A stretch of 64,000 bases of DNA from Candidatus Desulfofervidaceae bacterium (lineage in GTDB: Bacteria; Desulfobacterota; Desulfofervidia; Desulfofervidales; Desulfofervidaceae). The notes under the pieces are model-generated. The model ran no database searches. It saw only the letters and a program-made list of their open reading frames with translations, and had not been told where the DNA came from. Below, piece after piece: positions 55,438 to 62,709 of this stretch (positions are counted from its first letter, which is position 1; each line of letters opens with the position of its first letter). The translations under genes and the position numbers were made by a program. The stretch is taken from contig JALWFG010000021.1 in NCBI GenBank assembly GCA_027038965.1, positions 124,001-188,000 on the forward strand, read 5' to 3'.

Positions 55438-56043
55438 ATGACAGATATGACTTTAAAAGCCAAGGTGAGAGAAAAGACTGGTAAGGAAGTAGCCAAAAAG
55501 TTGCGGCGTCAAGGATTAATCCCCGGCATCCTTTATGGACCTAAAATATCACCAACGCCCTTAGCTATTAATCCAAGTTATGTCTTACGGGCACTTCGGG
55601 CTGAAAGGACTGCCAGTTCTTTTTTTGATTTAGTCATTGAAGGCAAAGTAGAAAAGAGGGTAAAAGTAGTAATTAAGGATGTAGATATTCATCCTGTTAC
55701 CGATGAATTGGTGCATGTTGACTTTTACCAAATTGCCTTGGATACAGAGTTAACCATGGAAATTCCCATTATTCTCAAAGGTAAGGCCAAAGGGGTGGAA
55801 AAAGGTGGTATTGTAGAACAAAACTTGAGGGAAATAGCCGTTACAGCCCTTCCGGATAAAATTCCCGAACATATTGAACTGGATATAAGCGCCCTAGACC
55901 TGGGGGATTCTATTCATGTAGCTGACCTTCAAGTCCCTGAGGGTGTAAAAATTGAAGAAGACCCTCAGGTGCCTGTGGTAACCGTTGTAGCCCCTGAGGA
56001 AGAAGCCGCCCCTGAAGAAGAGGGAGAAGGAGAAAAGGCCTAA
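55438..56043 (+). CDS. rplY: 50S ribosomal protein L25/general stress protein Ctc
   Basis: 201 residues: N-terminal 5S-rRNA-binding L25 domain (RRQGLIPGILYG, VDIHPVTDELVHVDFYQI) and C-terminal Ctc/TL5 beta domain, ending in an acidic tail (EEEAAPEEEGEGE). Long (Ctc-type) form. The next gene, pth, starts right at its stop. Confidence 0.94.
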   Translation: MTDMTLKAKVREKTGKEVAKKLRRQGLIPGILYGPKISPTPLAINPSYVLRALRAERTASSFFDLVIEGKVEKRVKVVIKDVDIHPVTDELVHVDFYQIALDTELTMEIPIILKGKAKGVEKGGIVEQNLREIAVTALPDKIPEHIELDISALDLGDSIHVADLQVPEGVKIEEDPQVPVVTVVAPEEEAAPEEEGEGEKA

Positions 56044-56643
56044 TTGGATAATAAAATCAGGCTTCTTTTAGGGCTGGGTAACCCCGGTAGGAAATACCGG
56101 TTCACAAGACATAATATTGGCTATCTAGTCATAGACAGACTTCTTTCAGAAGTTACTGTAGAAGCGAGCTCTGAAAATTCTTTATGTTGGTGGGCAAAGG
56201 TTGAATTTGCCCGCCAAAGTCTTATTTTAGCTAAACCTCTTACTTACATGAATCTCAGTGGAGAAGCGGCTTTATGGCTTGCAAATCACTTCTCGGTAAG
56301 TCCATTTCAAACAATGCTTATTCATGATGATTTAGACCTTCCCTGGGGAAGATTAAAACTCATCAAAAAAGGCGGTAGTGGTGGACATAAGGGGGTGCTT
56401 TCTGTTCAACAAAGTCTGCAAACCACTGAAATCCCTCGGTTAAAAATTGGTATCGGCAGACCTGTTTTACCTGAAAATGTCATTGACTATGTATTGACTG
56501 AATTTAGCCCTTCAGAAAAAAAGACCCTAGACCTTATTCTCTCCACGGCTATAAATGCCATCAAGACCGCTCTGGAAACAAATCTTGAAAGGGCAATGTC
56601 CACTTTTAATAAAAAAGACCTCTTACCCCTTCAAGCCTTATAG
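56044..56643 (+). CDS. pth: Peptidyl-tRNA hydrolase
   Basis: Recycles peptidyl-tRNA. 199 residues: LLGLGNPGRKYRFTRHNIGY with the catalytic His, KPLTYMNLSG with the substrate Asn, and IHDDLDLPWG with the catalytic Asp, followed by GGSGGHKG. It starts with TTG immediately after the rplY stop, with GGAGAAGGAG in the rplY end. Confidence 0.95.
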   Translation: MDNKIRLLLGLGNPGRKYRFTRHNIGYLVIDRLLSEVTVEASSENSLCWWAKVEFARQSLILAKPLTYMNLSGEAALWLANHFSVSPFQTMLIHDDLDLPWGRLKLIKKGGSGGHKGVLSVQQSLQTTEIPRLKIGIGRPVLPENVIDYVLTEFSPSEKKTLDLILSTAINAIKTALETNLERAMSTFNKKDLLPLQAL

Positions 56644-56695
56644 CTGGCCTCACACCTAGAAGGCTATACTTCATTTGGGACCTGTTTAACTAAAC

Positions 56696-57268
56696 TTAGG
56701 CCGCGATTTTTCTTTTAATTTCTGCAACCTCATGCTCTAAATGTAATACCCTCTGCTCCAGCTTGTTATGTTCGTCTCGTCTCACAATAACCTCATAAAG
56801 CCGATCAAGCCGCTTGTTAATAGCATCAATCCGTTGTAATAGCTCTCCCCTAATAGCATCAATTCGTTCATTCGTTTTATCAATCCGCTCATTGGTATTA
56901 TCAATTCGCTCATTCGTATTCTCAATTCGTTTATTTGTCTCATCAATCCGTTGTAATAATTCCTCTTTAACGGCATCAATCCGTTTGTTTACTTCATCAA
57001 TCCGCTGTAATAATTCTGTTCTAACAGTGTCAATCCGTTGTAACAATTCTTCCTTAACAGCATCAATCCGTTCATTTGTTTTATCAATCCGTTTGTTTAT
57101 CTCATCAATCCGACGACTTTGGTCCAGCAGGTGCATGTTGACATCATCCAGCCGTTTGTTAATAAAGGCAAGATAATTCTTTATTTCTTTATTCTCCTCT
57201 GTAATCCTGCCCAACTCAGGCAGAATTAACTCTTTAAAGGTATTAGTGATAACCTCTTTTAGCTCCAT
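56696..57268 (-). CDS. Repetitive coiled-coil protein
   Basis: 190 residues forming an almost continuous coiled coil, with about 16 short units of the form RIDxxNERIDKT or RIDxxxELLQ in register (7-residue and 11-residue spacing). The C-terminal 40 residues (RVLHLEHEVAEIKRKIAA) are also helical. No signal or membrane segment. GGAGGTAAGAA precedes the ATG. The function is unknown; similar repetitive proteins are common next to accessory loci. Confidence 0.75.
   Translation of the reverse strand: MELKEVITNTFKELILPELGRITEENKEIKNYLAFINKRLDDVNMHLLDQSRRIDEINKRIDKTNERIDAVKEELLQRIDTVRTELLQRIDEVNKRIDAVKEELLQRIDETNKRIENTNERIDNTNERIDKTNERIDAIRGELLQRIDAINKRLDRLYEVIVRRDEHNKLEQRVLHLEHEVAEIKRKIAA
56800..57120 (-). 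repeat. Degenerate 21-bp tandem repeats coding the coiled coil
   Basis: On the plus strand the unit ATCAATCCGTTNNTT... recurs roughly every 21 bases across this stretch, with near-identical double and triple units (for example TCAATCCGTTGTAATAATTC at 56944 and 57000). It is in frame with the gene. Confidence 0.85.
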
Positions 57269-57331
57269 TTCTTACCTCCTCTCCTTCTTACCCATCTAAC
57301 ACAATTTGGATTGCTATGTCAACTTTCCAGA

Positions 57332-59380
57332 TTACCGATAACTAAAAGGAAACCACTTTTGAGGGGTTCCCATCAGCCTTTTACAGGCCTCTTCGCAATC
57401 TTCAAGTAACAACCCTTTAAAGTGTTCTTTATTAAGACATTCCGCCACCTTCAGCCCATCCTGCCACGCCTCTTTTTCAAAAATGTCCATTTGATATAGC
57501 CCACAAAGGGGCAATAGCTTCATGACCTTAACTGCCTCTCCTCTTATGCCATCACATATCCCTATGGCCTGATAAAAGGCCTGTCTGGCAGGTTCCCTCT
57601 GGCCGTTTTTTAAAAGACACATTCCCAGATTATAAAAGATAAGCTGAAAGGGATGGCACATGATATCCCTTGTTTTAAGCCGCTCTTTGACAAGACTCAA
57701 TTCTTGCGGCCGCAAGGAGGCACCCATTTCATTTTTCCATCTCAACCAAGCAAAGAGGCGAAATTTATCCTTTAATGTTGTTTCACAAAGCTCAAGCCTG
57801 CCCTTGAGGTAGTTCTCTAGGGCCTTTGTAGCCTCCTTTGGTCTTCCTGCATCCAGATAGGCAAAAAATATATAGGCAAACTGCCTTTCATAATCCTCTT
57901 TAAGGTCCGGATTCTGACCACTGCCAAAGTGCATTTGGGCAAGTTTTGCATATCTGATGGTTTCAGAGAGATATTGCAGGCCACAAAAGCCGTAATTCTG
58001 AGCTATTGTTCCATAAAACTTTCCTAATATCTTATTGAATGTGCCCTCATATCGCCTTTCAAGCCTTTTAACTATCTCTTTAAACACAGACGGAAGCTCA
58101 GGTAAAAACACATAACGATTGTGCCTTTCATGAATAAAAACGCTGTTCAAAAAGCTGAATACCTTATCTTCAGCATCCATTAAAACGGAATTCACAAGCC
58201 TCTCACCCATCTCTTTCCACTCTTCAGCCTCTTGCAACCAGCCGTAATGGGTGGACAATTTAAAAAGATAGGAACAAAGGCAAAAGGCCGCTCTGTAACT
58301 TATAGACTTAAGACCCTCAATAAGACGAGGCGAAATGTGCCTATAACATACCCGGGCCTGTGGTCTTTGATACCTGCACCAGTTACCAAAGGTCTTTACA
58401 AAGCTTAAGGCCGTATCTCTTTGTTTAAATATTCCTTCAAACTGTTCTTTCAATCCAAAATTGAAAGCCCATTTCAAGGCCTCTCCTGAAACCATATCAC
58501 AATTATTGACAAAATCTGGAGATGAATGAAAAAGCAATGACAGATGTCTAATTTCTTCCGGATTGTTTTGAAACTTCACTGCCCAGAGGTAGGCCTCTAA
58601 AAGGTCCTCTACTGGCACGGCCTCTATGCCTTCACATCTATATTGACCATTTTCTGAAGGATAAATAAAAAGCCGATATTTATTGTCTTTGGCATAGTCA
58701 AGCTTTTTCTCTATTGCCCCAACCTGCCTCACCCTAAGGCCTTCATCTAAATCGCCTGTGGCCAGAAACGGTCTAAAGGGCCTTTCTCCTCTTAAAAGGC
58801 AAGTTGCTCCTATGGCCAATGGCAGACATAAAGAGGTTTGAAATATGGCCAACTCCAATTTGGGGTTAAATAGGGGATATACAAAAAAACGGGCTTGCAT
58901 TTTATTTAGTTTATTTGCTGCTTCAAATGCCCGTTTTATGGCCTTAAGGGCATCGGGCAAGATGTGGGGTTTAAAGAGAGAAAATAACTCAAAAACTTCC
59001 TCTGTTGTCTTAGAAATATCCACTATGCTTTTAATGGCTTCCCCTTTGCCAAGCATAAACCAAATCACTCGAGGTCGTCCCAGACCAGAAACCACGATGA
59101 CAGGCACCCCAATCCAGTTAAGTTTCGTCAAAAGGTCGGCTTTAGGTATTAATGGTATATCTAGGGATTTAAGATACTGACTGGTTTTAGACCTTAAAAG
59201 CCCGTTACTTAATATTATCAGCTTAAAATAAAGACAATCTTCAGGACAAAGCTCCCTTTCTGCTTTTTGCAAGGCCTCTTTGATAGAAAAACTGTCTTTA
59301 AGGGAAATATCATAGGGATTGGCAAAATAATCATTCTTGTGTTTGATAAGAAAAAGGAGGGTCTGGGGGCTTAAATCCAT
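57332..59380 (-). CDS. Lon-type (S16-like) Ser-Lys protease-domain protein with TPR-like repeats
   Basis: 682 residues. Residues ~85-265 resemble the Lon proteolytic domain without its AAA+ part. Ser183 (QTSLCLPLAIGAT), Thr208 (FLATGDLD) and Lys226 (VGAIEKKLDYA) align by spacing with Lon Ser679, Thr704 and Lys722; the 43-residue Ser-Lys distance is identical. IYPSENG and EAVPVEDLLEAYLWA also fit the domain end. The usual DGPSAG around Ser is lost. Residues ~270-660 are alpha-helical TPR-like repeats (GTIAQNYGF, HPFQLIFYNLGM...GQREPARQAFYQAI). The ATG overlaps the anti-sigma-like gene by 10 bases. It probably cuts a regulatory protein on a signal; target and trigger are inferred. Confidence 0.72.
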   Translation of the reverse strand: MDLSPQTLLFLIKHKNDYFANPYDISLKDSFSIKEALQKAERELCPEDCLYFKLIILSNGLLRSKTSQYLKSLDIPLIPKADLLTKLNWIGVPVIVVSGLGRPRVIWFMLGKGEAIKSIVDISKTTEEVFELFSLFKPHILPDALKAIKRAFEAANKLNKMQARFFVYPLFNPKLELAIFQTSLCLPLAIGATCLLRGERPFRPFLATGDLDEGLRVRQVGAIEKKLDYAKDNKYRLFIYPSENGQYRCEGIEAVPVEDLLEAYLWAVKFQNNPEEIRHLSLLFHSSPDFVNNCDMVSGEALKWAFNFGLKEQFEGIFKQRDTALSFVKTFGNWCRYQRPQARVCYRHISPRLIEGLKSISYRAAFCLCSYLFKLSTHYGWLQEAEEWKEMGERLVNSVLMDAEDKVFSFLNSVFIHERHNRYVFLPELPSVFKEIVKRLERRYEGTFNKILGKFYGTIAQNYGFCGLQYLSETIRYAKLAQMHFGSGQNPDLKEDYERQFAYIFFAYLDAGRPKEATKALENYLKGRLELCETTLKDKFRLFAWLRWKNEMGASLRPQELSLVKERLKTRDIMCHPFQLIFYNLGMCLLKNGQREPARQAFYQAIGICDGIRGEAVKVMKLLPLCGLYQMDIFEKEAWQDGLKVAECLNKEHFKGLLLEDCEEACKRLMGTPQKWFPFSYR

Positions 59381-60690
59381 ACGACCACCTTTAAGACACC
59401 CTGTTTTGCAAAGCCCACATTTTTAAATCTGGCTATAAAGTGGCCATTTTCATGGGTCAAATAAAAGGGCTTGAGCAATTTGTCTTCAAAGACAATGGCT
59501 GCCTTAAGGGCCTTAATCTCTTCTTCTGGTATTTCTACTTCGCCTGCCACTTCAAAAAAGTCTTCATACCATTCAACATAAAATGGCCTTATGTCCAGAG
59601 GCTCTATGGACTCAATGCCCTCTTTGCCCTGTTTTATAACCATTCCCTCAGAGGCAAGACCCATTTCCTGCCTTTGGGCCGCTAGGGCATAGGCCTTTTT
59701 TGGATAGCTGGCAAAAAAGACCCAATCTTTGCCAATGACGGCCTCATCTAAACGGACCACAGATGGGTCATCGTCTTTAAATGATTTCCCGTTTGCCTTC
59801 AAAGTATAACCCCACTGCTCTAGCATCTTGGCTAGAAAAGTCTTCATACCCTTTTTGAGCCTTACAGGTAGCCCCTTTTGCCCATTTTTATAGGCGATAA
59901 ATCGGGTTTCTAGCACGGTTTGAAGACAGCTTGGGCAGGTATAAAGATGCCTTTTAAACTCATCTTCTTCCTCTTGAGACAACTCTCCCAGGGCATAAAG
60001 CACAGCCATCTCTTGATATTCACATAACTTTTTATTTTTAAAAGCAGGCTTTAAGCTTCTTTCTATCTCCGGGTATAACTCAGGCTCTGGGAAAACTGGT
60101 TTCTCTTCAAACCACCAAAAGTCTTCTGAAACCTCCGTTTTTTTATACTCTTCAAGCACATTGGTAACTGGCTCAAAATAGCCAAAATATTGTTTAAAGG
60201 TCTGCTCAAGCCCATTGATTTCATCAATCAAGAACTGGCCTTTACTATAGTTTAATAATCCCTTTTTAAACCATATTAGGTCCATCCACAAGGACAAAAA
60301 TGCTTGAACTTTTTCAGAAAGTTGCTCCTTTTTATTTTCATATTTATTTTCATACTCAGGTGTATCTTCAAATAAAAGACAGTCCTCTGAAAGCCTTTTT
60401 ACGGCCCAAAGCCTCTCTCTGAGTTCAGAGATAAGTTGTCTCAATTTATCACTGCTTAAAAGGGCATCTAAATCTGTTACAAATGTTGAAGAAATCTCAT
60501 CTAACCGTTGCCTTAGCTCCAGGGGCAAATCCCTATGGCCATACTCAAGTCTTGCCTTAACTGAAAACAAAACAAGGATTAAATATTCCCTTGAATAGCG
60601 GGAAAATTCGCCTTTTCTTAATAAATCCTCTGCCCATTTAAGCCTTTGGAGACACCTGCTGTAGGCCTTATTATTCATGGCATTTCTCAT
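59371..60690 (-). CDS. Cytoplasmic zinc-finger anti-sigma-like protein
   Basis: 439 residues without a membrane segment. Residues ~1-200 are helical and charged. Residues ~225-265 match a zf-HC2-type anti-sigma zinc finger (CEYQEMAVLYALGELSQEE then HLYTCPSC: His-x3-Cys-x2-Cys). Residues ~320-439 form a beta-rich domain (EVAGEVEIPEEEIKALKAAIVFEDK...) of unknown type. It lies four bases after the sigma gene, so it is probably the sigma partner. AGGTG precedes the ATG; a start four codons later is possible. Confidence 0.72.
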   Translation of the reverse strand: MRNAMNNKAYSRCLQRLKWAEDLLRKGEFSRYSREYLILVLFSVKARLEYGHRDLPLELRQRLDEISSTFVTDLDALLSSDKLRQLISELRERLWAVKRLSEDCLLFEDTPEYENKYENKKEQLSEKVQAFLSLWMDLIWFKKGLLNYSKGQFLIDEINGLEQTFKQYFGYFEPVTNVLEEYKKTEVSEDFWWFEEKPVFPEPELYPEIERSLKPAFKNKKLCEYQEMAVLYALGELSQEEEDEFKRHLYTCPSCLQTVLETRFIAYKNGQKGLPVRLKKGMKTFLAKMLEQWGYTLKANGKSFKDDDPSVVRLDEAVIGKDWVFFASYPKKAYALAAQRQEMGLASEGMVIKQGKEGIESIEPLDIRPFYVEWYEDFFEVAGEVEIPEEEIKALKAAIVFEDKLLKPFYLTHENGHFIARFKNVGFAKQGVLKVVVWI

Positions 60691-60693
60691 AAA

Positions 60694-61458
60694 TCACCTG
60701 TCAAATAAATCTTTTTTATCCAACCCCCTTTGTTCAAGTAACCTGTTTATAATAATACCAAGCTTTTTCTTGGCACGTTCAAACTGTTTTCTTACCCTAA
60801 CCGCAATCTTGTGGGGATTTTCAGAGGGATAAAGCACTTTGGCAATTTCTTCATAAGGCATTGCTCGCAGTCTCAGGGCAATCAAAAAGGCATCCTGAGG
60901 AGAAATTTTTGAAAGTTCATCAAGGGCTAGATAAACAATACCTTCCGCAGAGATTTCCTTTTCTACCAAAATTTCTTCAGGGGTTGGCTGTTTTTCATCA
61001 ATATCAATTTTGTCTTTGTGGCACACGGCATCCTCCAAACAATCTTCCAAGTAAATGACCTTTTTTGAGAGGCACCTTGTTGGCCTTGCTAAGGGCTGCC
61101 CCTCATTTAAAGGGTCTCCATAATTGCGGCTGCCGTGACCATTTATTATATATTGAGTTCTTAAACAGCTTAAAAAATAAAATCTAAAAGCCTGTTTCAA
61201 AAAGCCACTCAGGCTACCCCTGCCTTTATAATCGCACAAAATATTTTTTTCTACCACTTCCTGCAACCAGAATTCAGAAATTATGTCTTCAAGCTCTTCA
61301 GGCCTAAATCTATTCTGCCCTACCACTTTAAGGAATGGGGTAAAACGGCAATAAAGTTCTTCTAGCAAGCGAAAATTGCCTTTTTTAAACTCTTTACAAA
61401 CTGCCTTGGCTAATTTTATATCCTGGTCTTTTGAATTCACCTCATCCTGCCTCTTCAA
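60694..61458 (-). CDS. ECF-like sigma factor
   Basis: About 254 residues. Region 2-like part: RFTPFLKVVGQN, RPEELEDIISEFWLQEVV, GSLSGFLKQAFRFYFLSCLR. Region 4-like helix-turn-helix: LSKISPQDAFLIALRLRAMPYEEIAKVL...KIAVRVRKQFERAKKKLG, with an insertion between the two. The linker is longer than usual. The start is TTG at 61458, barely after the predicted transcription start; a GTG at 61440 with AGGATGAG upstream is a good alternative. It heads the three-gene operon sigma / zinc-finger / Lon-TPR. Confidence 0.8.
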   Translation of the reverse strand: MKRQDEVNSKDQDIKLAKAVCKEFKKGNFRLLEELYCRFTPFLKVVGQNRFRPEELEDIISEFWLQEVVEKNILCDYKGRGSLSGFLKQAFRFYFLSCLRTQYIINGHGSRNYGDPLNEGQPLARPTRCLSKKVIYLEDCLEDAVCHKDKIDIDEKQPTPEEILVEKEISAEGIVYLALDELSKISPQDAFLIALRLRAMPYEEIAKVLYPSENPHKIAVRVRKQFERAKKKLGIIINRLLEQRGLDKKDLFDR

Positions 61459-61502
61459 ATACAGGTGTATTTATAAAAAAATACCACCAGGTGTCAATCC
61501 AA
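61438..61502 (-). repeat. Sigma-gene start/promoter segment, copy 1 of a diverged pair
   Basis: Contains CACCTCATCCTGCCTCT (61438-61454) and CAGGTGTCAATCCAA (61488-61502) on the plus strand, which recur 850 bases away with 17/17 and 14/15 matches. This copy lies over the start of the sigma gene. Confidence 0.8.
61470..61499 (-). promoter_or_regulatory. Promoter of the sigma/anti-sigma/Lon-TPR operon
   Basis: On the minus strand TTGACA followed after 16 bases by TATAAA (61470-61475). The transcript would begin around 61463, so the TTG start at 61458 would be nearly leaderless, while the GTG at 61440 would have a normal ribosome-binding site. Confidence 0.6.
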
Positions 61503-61567
61503 AAAGAGATAGAAAGGATTTTACCCTGTTAGCGCGACGCAAGAAGCTACTTGAATTGTTTTTTCTT

Positions 61568-61960
61568 TCAAATAACTATAGGTTTTACTCCTAGCCTGCT
61601 AATTTTTTTATCAAAACTATAAATTTCTCTTTCGTCTTCTTTTTCCATATTGGCCACTATATAGCAATCAATAATATCATCTGGGTGTGTCTCCCAGAGC
61701 TCAAGCGTTCTTTCAAGTGTTTGTCTATCTCTTACTCTCAACCCTTTAAAGTAAAGCAATTCTTTCATTCCCTTTACTATTTCGCATTTTTCGGCTTTAT
61801 AATAGCTTTTAAGCACAAAAATCACTTGAAAAAATACCATATCCAAACATTTAACCCTTTCTTCTCCCTTTTGCAGCCTCTCAAAAAAGTCAATCAATTT
61901 TTTAGATGGCTTTTCCTCGGTGAAAAATCTCAATATTATATTGGTATCAATATACCTCAT
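61568..61960 (-). CDS. vapC: PIN-domain toxin of a VapBC-like pair
   Basis: 130-residue PIN ribonuclease-like protein. MRYIDTNIILRFF carries the first Asp (D5), DDIIDCYIVA the third acidic site (D98) and YSFDKKIS the fourth (D117). The second, normally Glu in a (A/V)ELxxVL context, is Gln45 (FFQVIFVL; CAA codon), so activity may be reduced. The start overlaps the antitoxin by 14 bases. This kind of pair is usually autoregulated. Confidence 0.85.
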   Translation of the reverse strand: MRYIDTNIILRFFTEEKPSKKLIDFFERLQKGEERVKCLDMVFFQVIFVLKSYYKAEKCEIVKGMKELLYFKGLRVRDRQTLERTLELWETHPDDIIDCYIVANMEKEDEREIYSFDKKISRLGVKPIVI

Positions 61961-62210
61961 CTTTGGCTGACCCCACCAAATATTCTGCTGTAGCTTGGTT
62001 TATGATTTCTTCGGTAAGTTTTTTGACTTTGGCGTATTTACTAAACATCCCTGCCAGGGCCTTTACCTCGGTATTTACCTCTACAGGAACTATTTTAATC
62101 CCGTCTCTTTCCTCAATAATATTTACCCTGTCACCTATGTTGATTTTGTATTTTTTCCTAAGCCTTGCAGGTATAACCACCTGTCCTTTATTGAAAACCT
62201 TGGCAAGCAT
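61947..62210 (-). CDS. vapB: AbrB/SpoVT-family antitoxin of the VapBC pair
   Basis: 87 residues. The N-terminal swapped-hairpin fold (KVFNKGQVVIPARLRKKYKINIGDRVNII) is a classic SpoVT-AbrB DNA-binding domain. The tail (LTEEIINQATAEYL) would bind the toxin. The gene is preceded by a perfect 10-6-10 palindrome that is probably its operator. Confidence 0.88.
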   Translation of the reverse strand: MLAKVFNKGQVVIPARLRKKYKINIGDRVNIIEERDGIKIVPVEVNTEVKALAGMFSKYAKVKKLTEEIINQATAEYLVGSAKDEVY

Positions 62211-62230
62211 AGCCCACCTCTGTTTTTGAA

Positions 62231-62256
62231 ATAGTTATACCATATAGTATAACTAT
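62231..62256 (-). promoter_or_regulatory. Palindromic operator of vapBC
   Basis: ATAGTTATAC, six-base spacer CATATA, GTATAACTAT: a perfect inverted repeat with 10-base arms, 21 bases before the vapB ATG. It overlaps a TTGACT (62267-62272) plus TATACT-type promoter, so binding would repress transcription. Confidence 0.8.
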
Positions 62257-62291
62257 CCAGTAAAAAAGTCAAATGTTATCCTGTTCTTTTG

Positions 62292-62372
62292 CACCTCATC
62301 CTGCCTCTCAGGGGTTGAGACCAACTCCTAATTCAAAATTCAAAATCCCTGAGATTTCAGGTGTTAATCCAA
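62292..62372 (-). repeat. Sigma-gene start/promoter segment, copy 2
   Basis: Second copy of the paired elements CACCTCATCCTGCCTCT (62292-62308) and CAGGTGTTAATCCAA (62358-62372), in the same orientation as copy 1. A 16-base longer interior contains a TCAGGG/CCCTGA inverted pair. It has no sigma gene attached and no -10 box, so it looks like a relic. Confidence 0.75.
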
Positions 62373-62441
62373 TCTGTCACAAAACTGCCTGCCCAAAAGA
62401 CATTTATAAACGAATGGCAACAATAAAAAAGGAGGAAAACA

Positions 62442-62696
62442 ATGAAAAGATTTTTGGCCCTGTTGGTTTTGGGGTTTGTGTTCCCTGCGTTTGTTTACGC
62501 CTCTTCAGATTGGGGTGTCACCTACCTGGGTTTTGGCTGGGCCTCCCTTTCTGGAAACGGCTACGACAGCCGGAGCACAATCATTTTAAAATACACCGTT
62601 TTTGATTATCAGCGGGACAGATATTCCATGGTGTTTTCTATCTCAGGAACGCCCAGTTCTGACAAGGTGGAGTGGATTTCTGGAAATTGGATATAA
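62442..62696 (+). CDS. Small secreted protein
   Basis: 84 residues. N-terminal signal peptide (FLALLVLGFVFPAFVYA) with probable cleavage before SSDWGV. The mature ~65 residues are aromatic and Gly/Ser rich (LGFGWASLSGNG, ILKYTVFDYQRDRYSM), suggesting a small beta-sheet exported protein. Ribosome-binding site AAGGAGGAAAAC is strong. The function is unknown. It points away from the VapBC pair and towards the convergent TPR gene. Confidence 0.65.
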   Translation: MKRFLALLVLGFVFPAFVYASSDWGVTYLGFGWASLSGNGYDSRSTIILKYTVFDYQRDRYSMVFSISGTPSSDKVEWISGNWI

Positions 62697-62709
62697 ATCT
62701 TAACACCCC

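Noticed and set aside
56041-56046. Possible later start for pth
   Set aside because: No in-frame ATG before the conserved LLGLGNPG segment. The TTG right after the rplY stop is the only start that keeps the domain whole.
62276-62308. Truncated second sigma gene starting in repeat copy 2
   Set aside because: The frame after GAGGCAGGATGAGGTG diverges at once and runs into the vapBC promoter with no sigma-like residues.
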